Assembly (NCBI GenBank): GCA_937889595.1
Contig: CALAOR010000064.1
Location: 62,001-126,000, forward strand
DNA: 64,000 nt
Direction: 5' to 3'
Source: an uncultured bacterium
Lineage (GTDB): Bacteria; Oederibacteriota; PGYV01; Palsa-1178
The notes under the pieces were generated by a model that did no database searches, had not been told where the DNA came from, and saw nothing but the letters and a program-made list of their open reading frames with translations. How positions within the stretch are numbered: position 1 is the stretch's first letter; every line of letters starts with the position of its first letter. A program made the position numbers and the translations under genes. Below are positions 52,275 through 62,400 of the stretch, in pieces.

Positions 52275-52802
52275 ATGAAAAACGGACTCATACAGGTTTA
52301 CACAGGGGCCGGCAAAGGAAAAACCACGGCAGCCATCGGGCTCGCGATACGCGCGGCCGGCGCGGGGCTTAAGGTAGCTTTTTACCAGTTTTTAAAAGGC
52401 GGGGAGTTCCCGGTTTCTGAGGAAAAAATCTTAAGCAGCTTTACAGATATTGATTTTATCAGGTTTAACCAGACAACGCCGTTATTTGACAGGAAAGCGT
52501 CTGTTGAAGCATTGGCTGGACAGGTTCAAAGCGACCTCGAAACAGCCGCCAATACAATTGCAAACGGGAATTATGACCTTATTATACTTGATGAGCTTAC
52601 GCACCTGGTAAATTTCAGGTTAGTTGAAGAAAGTAAGGTCTTAAAGATGCTTGATTCAAAATCCGCCAAGCTCGAGATTGTTATTACCGGCAGGAACGCT
52701 TCCAAAGGGCTCCTGAAAAGGGCGGATCTGGTCACGGAAATGAAGGAAGTAAAACATCCGTTTAAAAAAGGCGTAAAGGCCAGAAAAGGGATCGACTTTT
52801 AA
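52275..52802 (+). CDS. cobO: Cob(I)alamin/corrinoid adenosyltransferase, CobO/BtuR family
   Basis: 175 residues. P-loop GAGKGKTTAAIGLAIRAAGA, FYQFLKGGEF, and DLIILDELTHLVN (Walker B-like DE) are the family marks. Adds the adenosyl group to reduced corrinoids, making the coenzyme form. TAAGGAGTTAACC before ATG. It ends 1 nt before btuF. Confidence 0.93.
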   Translation: MKNGLIQVYTGAGKGKTTAAIGLAIRAAGAGLKVAFYQFLKGGEFPVSEEKILSSFTDIDFIRFNQTTPLFDRKASVEALAGQVQSDLETAANTIANGNYDLIILDELTHLVNFRLVEESKVLKMLDSKSAKLEIVITGRNASKGLLKRADLVTEMKEVKHPFKKGVKARKGIDF

Positions 52803-52803
52803 C

Positions 52804-53661
52804 ATGAAAAAATTAATGGTGCTATCAACCGCGGTGTTTATCGCATGCGCTTTACAGGCAACTGTTATTACCGATGATGTGGGCCGCAAGGTTGAAGTTA
52901 ACACGCCTGTTAAATCCATTGTCTGCCTTTCGCCGGCGCATACCGAGATGATCTACTGGATGGGCAAGCAGGACATGCTATTGGCGGTTTCCACCAACTG
53001 CGATTGGCCGGCGGGCGCGAGGAAAAAGGAAAAAGCCGGTTCTTTCATGGCTCCTGATGTTGAAAAAATAGTGCATTTAAAGCCGGACGTGGTCATATCC
53101 GGCGGGGGGATACAAAAGAAAGCCATATCAAGCCTTGAAAAACTGGGGATACCGGTCATAGTCATGTATCCGATGAACCTGACTGAAGGAATATGGGGGG
53201 ACATTAACATCCTAGGCAAACTTACAGGCGATCCAATAACAGCAAGAAATAAAATAATAGAATTTGAAAGGGCCATGGATTCAGTGGTGTCGGCGTCTGA
53301 TACGCCATTGAAAGTTTATGTGGAGTTATGGAGCCAGCCTGTGATGGCGATCGGAAAAGCTTCATTTATAAATGAGGCAATTAAGCTGGCCGGCGGGAAG
53401 AATATATTATATAACGCCGGGACGGAATATCCGAAGATTTCCCCCGAAGAAGTCATCAAAAGGAACCCGGATGTTATAATACTTTTATACAAACCCGAAG
53501 CAGACTACCTGAAAAGGGAATATTTTTTGCAGACTTCGGCGGGCAGGAAAGGTAATATATATGTGCTGGATAATTTTGACATGCTGCTCAGGCCGGGTCC
53601 GCGCATACCCCAGGCGATCAGGATGTTAAAACAGATATTTCACAAGGCGATAATGAAATGA
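52804..53661 (+). CDS. btuF: Periplasmic B12-binding protein of the BtuCDF transporter
   Basis: 285 residues with a signal peptide (MKKLMVLSTAVFIACALQA). Two-lobe cluster A-II binding-protein fold: DDVGRKVEVNTPVKSIVCLSPAHTEMIYWMG, DVVISGGGI and TEYPKISPEEVIKRNPDVIIL are conserved. Stop/start overlap with btuC. Genomic context (riboswitch, BtuC/D, CobO) sets B12 as ligand over iron siderophores. Confidence 0.9.
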   Translation: MKKLMVLSTAVFIACALQATVITDDVGRKVEVNTPVKSIVCLSPAHTEMIYWMGKQDMLLAVSTNCDWPAGARKKEKAGSFMAPDVEKIVHLKPDVVISGGGIQKKAISSLEKLGIPVIVMYPMNLTEGIWGDINILGKLTGDPITARNKIIEFERAMDSVVSASDTPLKVYVELWSQPVMAIGKASFINEAIKLAGGKNILYNAGTEYPKISPEEVIKRNPDVIILLYKPEADYLKREYFLQTSAGRKGNIYVLDNFDMLLRPGPRIPQAIRMLKQIFHKAIMK

Positions 53662-54632
53662 AGCCAAAAGTCATGGTTTATACAGCGTCAAGCGCTTTTG
53701 TTTTATTATTGTGTTTTGTCTGGGCCATATCGTGCGGTTCGGTGCATGTGGCCATGTCCGATATAATAAGTTTTTTAACAGGCAAAGAGGGCGGTTCCAA
53801 TTACGATATAATAATGAAAATAAGGCTGCCGAGGATAATATTCGCCGTGTTGGTCGGCGGCATGCTTGCATCAAGCGGCGCCATTCTTCAGGCGCTTTTA
53901 AAAAATCCGCTGGTTGATCCTTTTATTACCGGCATATCATCAGGCGCAGCCTTTGGGGCGGCCTGCGCTATTATAGCCGGAGTGTCCGGACTTATACTGC
54001 CTTCGATCGCGGGCGCGCTTGTCACCATGTATGTGGTTTACAGGCTGTCAATTGCTTTCGGGTCCCTGTCTGTTTCGAGGCTTTTGCTGACAGGCGTAAT
54101 GATAGGATCATTTTTTTCTTCCCTTATCATGATGCTAAACGCGGTATTTTCCCGGGATCTGGTTAAAGTGGTATTCTGGCTCATGGGTGATCTGTCAAAT
54201 ATAAGCCCTAGTCTTGCAATTTACGGGGCCTTAATCACGCTGATCATACTTGCCGCGGCTCTATACTTTGCGAATGACCTGAACATAATGGCCACGGGAG
54301 AGGACGAGGCAAAATCACTCGGCGTCAGGACTGAATTCATAAAAGTCATATATTTCATTTTTGCCGGGGTTTTAACGGCCATATCAGTGGCTTTAAGCGG
54401 GGTAATCGGATTTGTCGGCCTCATAATACCCCATATAACAAGATTTTTCATAGGTCCGGATATGCGGTACATGATCCCGGCTTCATTTTTATCCGGGGCG
54501 GCATTTCTTTTATGCGCCGATACTCTCGCCAGGACAATTTTTCTGCCTGCTGAGATCCCGGTTGGGGTTATTACGGGGCTCATAGGCGTGCCTGTTTTCA
54601 TATTTTTAATGAACAGGAGGAAAAACATATGA
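53658..54632 (+). CDS. btuC: B12 ABC transporter permease
   Basis: 324 residues with about ten hydrophobic helices, FecCD family. RLPRIIFAVLVGGMLASSGAILQALLKNPLVDPFITGISSGAAFGAA is the conserved N-terminal region and GFVGLIIPHITRF the coupling helix area. It overlaps btuD and btuF by 4 nt. Confidence 0.93.
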   Translation: MKPKVMVYTASSAFVLLLCFVWAISCGSVHVAMSDIISFLTGKEGGSNYDIIMKIRLPRIIFAVLVGGMLASSGAILQALLKNPLVDPFITGISSGAAFGAACAIIAGVSGLILPSIAGALVTMYVVYRLSIAFGSLSVSRLLLTGVMIGSFFSSLIMMLNAVFSRDLVKVVFWLMGDLSNISPSLAIYGALITLIILAAALYFANDLNIMATGEDEAKSLGVRTEFIKVIYFIFAGVLTAISVALSGVIGFVGLIIPHITRFFIGPDMRYMIPASFLSGAAFLLCADTLARTIFLPAEIPVGVITGLIGVPVFIFLMNRRKNI

Positions 54633-55447
54633 GGATACTGGAGGCAAAAAACATAGGTTACAGTTATGAGGACGGGGATTTTAGTTTAAAGGACGTGTCA
54701 TTTTTCCTTAATGAAGGGGAATCCGCCGCCTTGATAGGGCCAAACGGCGCGGGCAAGACCACGCTTGTAAAGATACTCGCGGGGTTAACGCGCGGATATA
54801 CGGGAAATGTGTTTTTAGCCGGAAAGCCTGTAAACGGATACACCAATACGCAGCGGGCGTCATTGGTATCGTACATACCGCAGATAGACAACCTGACCTT
54901 TGATTTTTCAGTTGAAGACATAGTGGGCATGGGCAGAAGGCCGTATATCAATGAAACAGGCGCCTTAAAAAAAAGCGACAGGGATAAGGTAGCGGAAGCA
55001 ATCCTCTACTTCGGACTGGATTCAAAAAAAACACACAGCTATAATTCCCTAAGCGGCGGGGAAAAAAGAATGGCGTTAATAGCAAGGGCGTTCGCGCAGG
55101 AAGCAAAGCTGCTGATAATGGATGAGCCGCTGACATATCTTGATGTGAAAAACCAGTCCGAGCTTATGGAGCATATATCAAGGTTGAATAATACGGGGCA
55201 TACGATCCTGATGATATCGCACGGAATAAACCTGGCAGCCGAATATGTGAAAAGAGTTATCCTGATGAAGGACGGCCGCGTGGAAGCCGACGGCTCGCCG
55301 CATGAAGTCATAGAAGAAAGCGTAATAAGGCGCGTGTACGGCCTTGAGAATTTTTACATAGAAAACAACAAAATGACCGGCAAGCCGAATCTGTTCATGG
55401 TGCCGGGAAGTCAAGGTCAAAATATACAGAAAGTTGAGAGTAGATAG
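54629..55447 (+). CDS. btuD: B12 ABC transporter ATPase
   Basis: 272 residues. Walker A GPNGAGKTTLVKIL, signature YNSLSGGEKRMALIARAF, Walker B LLIMDEPLTYLD, switch His MISHGINLA. The last about 12 residues (GQNIQKVESR) come from repeat H4, so the original stop may have been displaced. Followed by repeat C4 and then btuB. Confidence 0.93.
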   Translation: MRILEAKNIGYSYEDGDFSLKDVSFFLNEGESAALIGPNGAGKTTLVKILAGLTRGYTGNVFLAGKPVNGYTNTQRASLVSYIPQIDNLTFDFSVEDIVGMGRRPYINETGALKKSDRDKVAEAILYFGLDSKKTHSYNSLSGGEKRMALIARAFAQEAKLLIMDEPLTYLDVKNQSELMEHISRLNNTGHTILMISHGINLAAEYVKRVILMKDGRVEADGSPHEVIEESVIRRVYGLENFYIENNKMTGKPNLFMVPGSQGQNIQKVESR

Positions 55448-55455
55448 TAGAAAAC
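55414..55455. repeat. Stutter repeat H, copy 4, overlapping the btuD end
   Basis: AGGTCAAAATATACAGAAAG, TTGAGAGTAGATAGTAGAAA. It encodes the last residues of BtuD. Confidence 0.7.
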
Positions 55456-55482
55456 CGAGGGCTCTTGTGTATTTTGGATCTC

Positions 55483-55578
55483 GTAGAGAGGCTGCTTGCT
55501 GCCTCTCTGACGCGGGCCTTACAAACCGAAGAACCGTTTCATGAAGCCAGGGTGAGCGGCAGCAAGCAGCCGCTCTAC
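55483..55578. repeat. Dispersed palindromic repeat C, copy 4
   Basis: Same arms as copies 1 and 2 (GTAGAGAGGCTGCTTGCTGC ... GCAGCAAGCAGCCGCTCTAC). Flanks here are themselves complementary (TTTTGGAT / ATCCAAA). Lies between btuD and btuB, so it could mark a boundary of expression within the B12 locus. Confidence 0.9.
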
Positions 55579-55621
55579 AAAATCCAAATATTGGAATATT
55601 TTATTAAATAAGGAGAACAAT

Positions 55622-57640
55622 ATGAAAAAACTAAACATTATCGCCGTATTACTGGTACTTGCAGCGGGTTTGATCCTGGCTTTTTCGTCCGACTATAACT
55701 CAGCCGGCGCCCAGTATGGCACGCAGGCTTCGCAGGGAAATTCGTTGGCCCAGCAGAACGGGGCATCGGCGCCATCGGGCATCTCAAGCAAGGGAAACGC
55801 GCCGGGTGTTTACGACTGGAAGAATAAGGTTGTTCCGACCCCGGCGGCCCAGCAGGCTCAAACGGCCCAGACCGCCACAAACGCCGGTGAAATTGTCGTG
55901 ACTGCGCGCAGGGTACCCGAGGATATCGCGCTTGTACCGCGCAATGTCGAGGTCATAAAAGCGGCCGCAATAGCTGACTCAGGGGAGGCAAAACTCCAGG
56001 ATGTGCTTGATTCCATCCCGGGAGCGATAGTGCTGAGGTCCGGCGGCTACCAGGGGGTAAGCTCTGTTTTAATCCGCGGGGCAAATTCCAGCCATACTTT
56101 AATTATGCAGGATGGGGTGCCTTTAAATGATATTGAGGTTGGCGGCGTCGATTTAAACCAGATAGAGATCGGTGATATTGACAGGATAGAGATAGTAAAA
56201 GGCGGGTTGTCATCTGTTTACGGGGCAAACGCGGCATCAGGGGTGATAAATGTGATCACCGGTTCAAAAGAGGAAAAACCTGTCGTTGCCTCGGCTTCCT
56301 ACGGATCATATAACTTCCAGAAATATGCCGTATCATCCGATTATAAGGTTTTTGGCGTCAAGTATTCGGCGTCCGCGGTTGAGGAAAAAAGCGACGGGTA
56401 CACGGATAATTCAGCCTATCTAAAGAATACCCTGAATGCAAAACTCGCTTTTACGGGTGATTTTCTTGATTCAACCCTGTTTGGTTACTATTTTAACAGG
56501 CAAATGGGAGTGCCTTTCTCGGGTTTAAACCCGCCCTATGACAAATCGCAGGATGCGAAAGAAACGGATGAGAATTACCATTTTGGAGCTGATGAAAAGT
56601 TTAACATTGGCGTGATCAAGGCACAATTAAGCGGGTATATGCGTTCCGCCCAGCTGCGTTTTATTGAACCGAGTATTTTTATGAACTCAAACCAAAAGAA
56701 AAAAGAATACAACGGGTCATTTAATATGCTATATGATGAAGGAGGATTTTTCTCGGGTATGACCGGATATGAAGCAAATCTAAAACAATTGGACAGCACT
56801 GATATAGGCAATACAACAAATACAAATCAAGCGTCAGTCTCCAATATTTCAGTTAAAATGCTCGACGATAAGCTTTTGATAAACATGGGATTCCGGGCTG
56901 ATTTTAATTCCGCTTATAATAACATGTCCAGCGAAAATATAAGCGCCAAATACAAATTCCCCGAAAATGTTGACTTCAGGGTTTCGTTTGATAAATCATT
57001 TTCCGCACCGACGCTTGGGGATTTATACTGGCCAGTGCAGGATTTTGGGTACGGTTATTATATGAAAGGCAACCCGGGCCTTAAGCCTGAAGATTCAACC
57101 AGCTATGAGATAGGCGTCGGGAAAAAAGACGCGAAAATAACCGAATCAGTAACTTTTTTTAAAAGCGAAATTGTAAACCTTATCAGTTGGATGGATATGA
57201 CAGACGGTACGTCAGTTACAACGACCCCGTTCAACATTAACAAGGCCGAGATCAGCGGTATCGAGGCAAAAGTTGATTTTGTGCCTGCGGATTTCCTTGC
57301 AGTGTACGTGCGTTACACGTTCCTCAGGGCGGTTGACCAGAACAATAAGCAGCTTCCCTACAGGCCCGAAGGCGCAGTAGACGCGGGGGTAAATATAAAG
57401 TTCCCGTTTGATACCAAGCTTACGGTTGACGGGCAGTATGTGGACTTAAGAAAAGACAACTCGGGAAAAACTTTAAAATCTTATTACTTGCTTAATTGCA
57501 CGGCTGTTCATGAGATAAGCAAGAATGTAAAAGTATTCTTGGATTTTAAGAATATTCTTGATAATACAACTTATGAAGTTGTCAGTAACTTTCCCATGCC
57601 GGGCAGGACATTTAACGCGGAGATACAGTTGCGTTTTTAA
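55622..57640 (+). CDS. btuB: TonB-dependent outer-membrane vitamin B12 receptor
   Basis: 672 residues. Signal peptide to about residue 22, then a Gln/Ala/Ser-rich spacer, TonB-box-like IVVTARR (about residue 92), a plug domain (VLDSIPGAIVLRSGGYQG ... VSSVLIRGANSSHTLIMQDG ... YGANAASGVINVITG) and a beta barrel of about 22 strands ending NAEIQLRF, with the terminal Phe needed for insertion by BAM. 55-60 residues precede the TonB box, longer than in E. coli BtuB. Given CobO-BtuFCD and the riboswitch, B12 is the ligand; another corrinoid or siderophore is less likely. A ribosome site AAGGAGAACAAT precedes ATG. Confidence 0.9.
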   Translation: MKKLNIIAVLLVLAAGLILAFSSDYNSAGAQYGTQASQGNSLAQQNGASAPSGISSKGNAPGVYDWKNKVVPTPAAQQAQTAQTATNAGEIVVTARRVPEDIALVPRNVEVIKAAAIADSGEAKLQDVLDSIPGAIVLRSGGYQGVSSVLIRGANSSHTLIMQDGVPLNDIEVGGVDLNQIEIGDIDRIEIVKGGLSSVYGANAASGVINVITGSKEEKPVVASASYGSYNFQKYAVSSDYKVFGVKYSASAVEEKSDGYTDNSAYLKNTLNAKLAFTGDFLDSTLFGYYFNRQMGVPFSGLNPPYDKSQDAKETDENYHFGADEKFNIGVIKAQLSGYMRSAQLRFIEPSIFMNSNQKKKEYNGSFNMLYDEGGFFSGMTGYEANLKQLDSTDIGNTTNTNQASVSNISVKMLDDKLLINMGFRADFNSAYNNMSSENISAKYKFPENVDFRVSFDKSFSAPTLGDLYWPVQDFGYGYYMKGNPGLKPEDSTSYEIGVGKKDAKITESVTFFKSEIVNLISWMDMTDGTSVTTTPFNINKAEISGIEAKVDFVPADFLAVYVRYTFLRAVDQNNKQLPYRPEGAVDAGVNIKFPFDTKLTVDGQYVDLRKDNSGKTLKSYYLLNCTAVHEISKNVKVFLDFKNILDNTTYEVVSNFPMPGRTFNAEIQLRF

Positions 57641-57663
57641 GCGGGAAAATATTTGAAGACGGT

Positions 57664-57747
57664 TAACGCAGGGGCGGGACTAAAGCCCGCCCAACGAGGA
57701 CATTAAAACGAAGCCGCCCGGGCACGCGTTCGTCGCGCCCCTACGCA
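57664..57747. repeat. GC-rich double hairpin (family F)
   Basis: GGGCGGG/CCCGCCC with loop ACTAAAG, followed by GGGCACGCGTTCGTCGCGCC. The outer ends ACGCAGGGGCG and CGCCCCTACGC are nearly complementary. In the 259-nt btuB-mre spacer, which holds otherwise only the mre promoter. Confidence 0.8.
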
Positions 57748-57792
57748 GGCAAAAACGTTTGTCCTATAACATAAATTCCCGGGTAAAAAGTA

Positions 57793-57821
57793 TTGCATTG
57801 TATGCTGTATTTTGATATACT
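57793..57821 (+). promoter_or_regulatory. Extended -10 promoter of the mre/rodA operon
   Basis: TTGCAT, 17-nt spacer, TATACT preceded by TGA. About 78 nt before the first start, with AGGAGGTCTTAAG as ribosome site. Confidence 0.65.
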
Positions 57822-57899
57822 GACGCTTGTTATTTTAATGCCCTTGTTATTTCTATAAATATCATAATTATAAGGGTAAAAATTTCAGGAGGTCTTAAG

Positions 57900-59173
<1,274 letters not shown>

Positions 59174-59177
59174 TTTT

Positions 59178-59957
59178 ATGAAAAGGAAGAAAAGCCCGGA
59201 CAGGATTATATACGCGGCGGTAGTCATACTGCTTCTCATAGGGCTTTTTTTTATATGGAAAAAACCCCGCTTTAACTTTATATCTTCCTTCACGGGCGGA
59301 TTCCAAAAAAAAATGTCGGATTTTATTTCTTATACCGGCGATGCTTTCAGTTCTTCGGCGAAAAAGAGCTTAAAAGTAATAAGCGAAAAGAATATGCAGC
59401 TTGAAGCCGAAAGCCAGGTATTAACAGCCGAGAGTGACAGGCTGAGAAAAATGGTCGTACTGAGATCCGTCCGCGATTTTAAATCATCGGTTATCTGTTA
59501 TGCCTTCGTGATCGGATCAAATGACGACGGCCTGATTTATTTTTATACCATAGACCGCGGCTCGGACGACGGCATATCGGAAGGCGACGGGGTGATTAAT
59601 TCTGAAGGCGCCGTGGGGCGGGTGTTTAAAGTTACCGGCACTACCGCACAGGTTCAGCTTTTAACCGATGTAAAAAGCGCTGTTTCCGCGAGGGACGCAA
59701 GAAGCCGGGTGACAGGCATTTTATCCGGTGAAAGTTACAATAAATGTTCCATTAACTACATCCCCCGGGAAGAAGATGTAAAAGAAGGCGATAATATAGT
59801 TACTTCGGGATTGGGAAAGTCATTTCCTGAAGGCGTAAGGATAGGCACTGTGATAAAAGCCGATAAAAAAGTTGACAGCCTGTCAATGGTTGTAAAAGTA
59901 AAGCCCGCAGTTAATATGATGACAGTTGAAGAAGTACTTATAATTAGAAAAAAATGA
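59178..59957 (+). CDS. mreC: Rod shape-determining protein MreC
   Basis: 259 residues. An N-terminal helix (about 8-28), a coiled coil (about 70-95, SLKVISEKNMQLEAESQVL) and the periplasmic two-barrel domain with SDDGISEGDGVINSEGAVGRV and YIPREEDVKEGDNIVTSG. Scaffold between MreB and PBP2. Its last bases carry the ATGA that begins the mreD frame. Confidence 0.92.
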   Translation: MKRKKSPDRIIYAAVVILLLIGLFFIWKKPRFNFISSFTGGFQKKMSDFISYTGDAFSSSAKKSLKVISEKNMQLEAESQVLTAESDRLRKMVVLRSVRDFKSSVICYAFVIGSNDDGLIYFYTIDRGSDDGISEGDGVINSEGAVGRVFKVTGTTAQVQLLTDVKSAVSARDARSRVTGILSGESYNKCSINYIPREEDVKEGDNIVTSGLGKSFPEGVRIGTVIKADKKVDSLSMVVKVKPAVNMMTVEEVLIIRKK

Positions 59958-60613
59958 TTGTTCTATGTTCTGTGTTCTGTGTTCTCTGTTGTTCTGTGAA
60001 TGAACGTACGTACACAGAACAGAGAACAGAGATCAAAGAACAAACAAAATATAGCGTTTTTAATCATAAAGCGCGTCAATTAAGCGAAGAGGTGGGCTTT
60101 ATCAGGAATGGTTTTTTCTTATGGCTCCTGCTTGCGTTGGTTATACTATATGACAACTCGGCGTATGCCATTAACAGGCACTTTCATTACATCGATTTCA
60201 CCCTGATAGCCGGTGTCATGCTTTTGATCGGCGGCAGGGATTATACCGCTTTTACGTTTACTGTGATCGCCGCTTTGATCCATGACGCGTTTCTTATGCC
60301 TTTTGTCGGATTTTCGTTGACTTCAAAAATAACCGCATTGCTGGCGGGAAGGATACTTTGTTTAAGCTTATACAGGGACAATTATCCGACGAAGATCGTC
60401 ATACTTGCCTGCGTGGAAGTCATCAAGGAAATAACCGGCGTCATTATCGTATTCTTTTTTTATGCCTCCATGACAAAGGTTGTATTTCCATTTTTCATAA
60501 TACTCTGGAAGATCGCCACTACCATTGCTGCGGGTGCGATCATCATGAAAATTGCGGAGCTTAATTATAAAAGGATTGGTTCATGGCTAAAGACAATGTC
60601 GCCGATAAGATAA
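59954..60613 (+). CDS. mreD: Rod shape-determining protein MreD, N-terminus altered by an inverted repeat
   Basis: 219 residues from ATG 59954; hydrophobic helices from about residue 52 onward (FFLWLLLALVILYDN ... ALIHDAFLMPFVGFSLTSKI), typical MreD topology with five segments. The first about 46 residues are encoded by the TGTTCT repeat I and look unlike MreD. GTG 60092 (V47) just before the first helix gives a normal MreD (173 residues), but a ribosome site there is weak. Overlaps mrdA by 31 nt. Confidence 0.85.
   Translation: MIVLCSVFCVLCCSVNERTYTEQRTEIKEQTKYSVFNHKARQLSEEVGFIRNGFFLWLLLALVILYDNSAYAINRHFHYIDFTLIAGVMLLIGGRDYTAFTFTVIAALIHDAFLMPFVGFSLTSKITALLAGRILCLSLYRDNYPTKIVILACVEVIKEITGVIIVFFFYASMTKVVFPFFIILWKIATTIAAGAIIMKIAELNYKRIGSWLKTMSPIR
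59958..60047. repeat. Stutter inverted repeat I at the mreC/mreD joint
   Basis: Left part TGTTCTGTGTTCTGTGTTCT; right part CACAGAACAGAGAACAGAG, complementary to the left with small gaps, around AATGAACGTACGTA. Confidence 0.85.
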
Positions 60614-62400
60614 AGAGCATCTATAAGAGCCTGATCCGGGTGAACATCCTGGGCTGGATCGTGTCAGTCTGCATGCTGATGCTATTCTTCAGGGTTTTCT
60701 ACCTGCAGGTGATCAGGGGCTCATACTACAAGGAACAGTCCGACGAGAACTGCATAAGCGTTATAAAAATACCGGCGCCGCGCGGTTATATCTATGACAG
60801 GAATTACACCCCGCTTGTGGTAAATAAAACATCGTATACGTTTTCCATCATCCCCGTAAACTTCAGGCAGAACCCGGACAGGGTTAAGGCTTTAAATGCG
60901 ATTGCGTCCATAATTGACATGACGCCTGAGGAGATTGAAGCCAAACTGACCAGGGGCGGCGTTTCCACCGAGTACCTTTTAAGCCCGGTAAAAATAAAAA
61001 GGAATATTTCTGAAAAAGAACTGTCTTTGCTTCTTGAGAAAAAAATAGGTATAAACGGCATATCCGTTTCCCAGGAACCCATACGTTATTACGAGAAAAA
61101 TAATTCAGCCTCGCACGTGCTCGGTTATGTGGGAGAAGTGACTGACGAACAGATGAAACTTACAAAATACAATAAAACCAGGTCCATTGGCGATATCATA
61201 GGCCAGACCGGCATTGAAAATTATTATGATGATATCCTGCGCGGGGAAGACGGGTCTACCCTTATCCTGACCGACGCCCAGGGTAGGCAGAAAAAAGAGA
61301 TCAAGACAACGCCCCCAAAGCAGGGGAAAAATCTGGTACTGACCATAGACTACCGTATGCAGAATTTTGCCGAGAGGCTGCTTGACAGGTACCAGTATAA
61401 AGGCGTCATTATAGTACAGGATCCGAAGACCGGTGAGTTGTTATGCATGGCTTCGAAGCCCGACTATAACCTTAATTATTTTTCCGGGAATATTGACGTG
61501 CGTGAGTGGAAAAAACTCATACGCAACAAGGCAAACCCGTTAAATAACAGGGCGGTACAGGGTTTGTATTCTCCGGGATCGCTGTTTAAAATAGCCGTGG
61601 GAACCGGCGCGCTCAATGAAGGGGTTATCACCACCAAAGATTCCGCGTTTTGCGAGGGGATATACTGGATAAAAACCTGGCCCTATAAATGCTGGAAGAG
61701 AGCCGGGCACGGATGGGTGGATTTTTATCACGCTGTGGCGGAATCATGCGACATTTATTTTTATAAAACGGGCCTTAAGATGAAAGTGGAGCTTCTGAGC
61801 AAATACGCGGCTATGTTCGGTTTCGGCGAGAAAACCGGTATAGACATCCCGGGAGAAAAGGCGGGAATAGTGCCAAGCAGGGAATGGAAACTGCGCGTGG
61901 ACAGGTCGCCATGGTTTCCCGGAAATACGGTCATGATGTCCATAGGCCAGGGTTATATAGTTGGAACGCCCCTGCAGATCATGAATCTGATGACTTTTAT
62001 GGCAAACAGCGGTTACGCTATGGTCCCGCATATAATGAAAGCCGTGACATTGGAAGGACGGCGCATTGAAAGCGAGTATAAGCCCAGAAAATTGTCAGAA
62101 CTTGCCGTAAAGCCGGAAGTCATAGATATAATGAACTCAGCGTTAAAACTTGTTGTCACGTCCCCCCACGGAACCGCCCAAAAGGTCAGGATACCCGGGT
62201 TGTCAATCGCCGGAAAGACAGGGACGGTACAGAACTCACATGGTGACAATCACGCCATGTTCGAGGGTTACGCGCCGACAGGAAACCCTGAAATCGTGGT
62301 ATATGTGCTGGTTGAATTCGGCGGCGGCGGAGCTGAAGTTGCCGTGCCTTTGGCCAGGGAAATGTTTGAATTTTATTTTAAAACATTGAGGGGAAAATGA
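60583..62400 (+). CDS. mrdA: Penicillin-binding protein 2 (elongation transpeptidase)
   Basis: 605 residues. N-terminal helix (about 20-42), dimerisation domain, transpeptidase about 270-595. Active-site Ser333 and Lys336 in YSPGSLFKIAVG, SCD at AVAESCDIYFYKTG (SxN box), KTG in IAGKTGTVQNSHG. Cross-links peptidoglycan for cell elongation with RodA, next gene. ATG lies in the mreD frame region. The small PG pedestal segment APRGYIYDRNYTPLVVN is also typical. Confidence 0.95.
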   Translation: MAKDNVADKIKSIYKSLIRVNILGWIVSVCMLMLFFRVFYLQVIRGSYYKEQSDENCISVIKIPAPRGYIYDRNYTPLVVNKTSYTFSIIPVNFRQNPDRVKALNAIASIIDMTPEEIEAKLTRGGVSTEYLLSPVKIKRNISEKELSLLLEKKIGINGISVSQEPIRYYEKNNSASHVLGYVGEVTDEQMKLTKYNKTRSIGDIIGQTGIENYYDDILRGEDGSTLILTDAQGRQKKEIKTTPPKQGKNLVLTIDYRMQNFAERLLDRYQYKGVIIVQDPKTGELLCMASKPDYNLNYFSGNIDVREWKKLIRNKANPLNNRAVQGLYSPGSLFKIAVGTGALNEGVITTKDSAFCEGIYWIKTWPYKCWKRAGHGWVDFYHAVAESCDIYFYKTGLKMKVELLSKYAAMFGFGEKTGIDIPGEKAGIVPSREWKLRVDRSPWFPGNTVMMSIGQGYIVGTPLQIMNLMTFMANSGYAMVPHIMKAVTLEGRRIESEYKPRKLSELAVKPEVIDIMNSALKLVVTSPHGTAQKVRIPGLSIAGKTGTVQNSHGDNHAMFEGYAPTGNPEIVVYVLVEFGGGGAEVAVPLAREMFEFYFKTLRGK

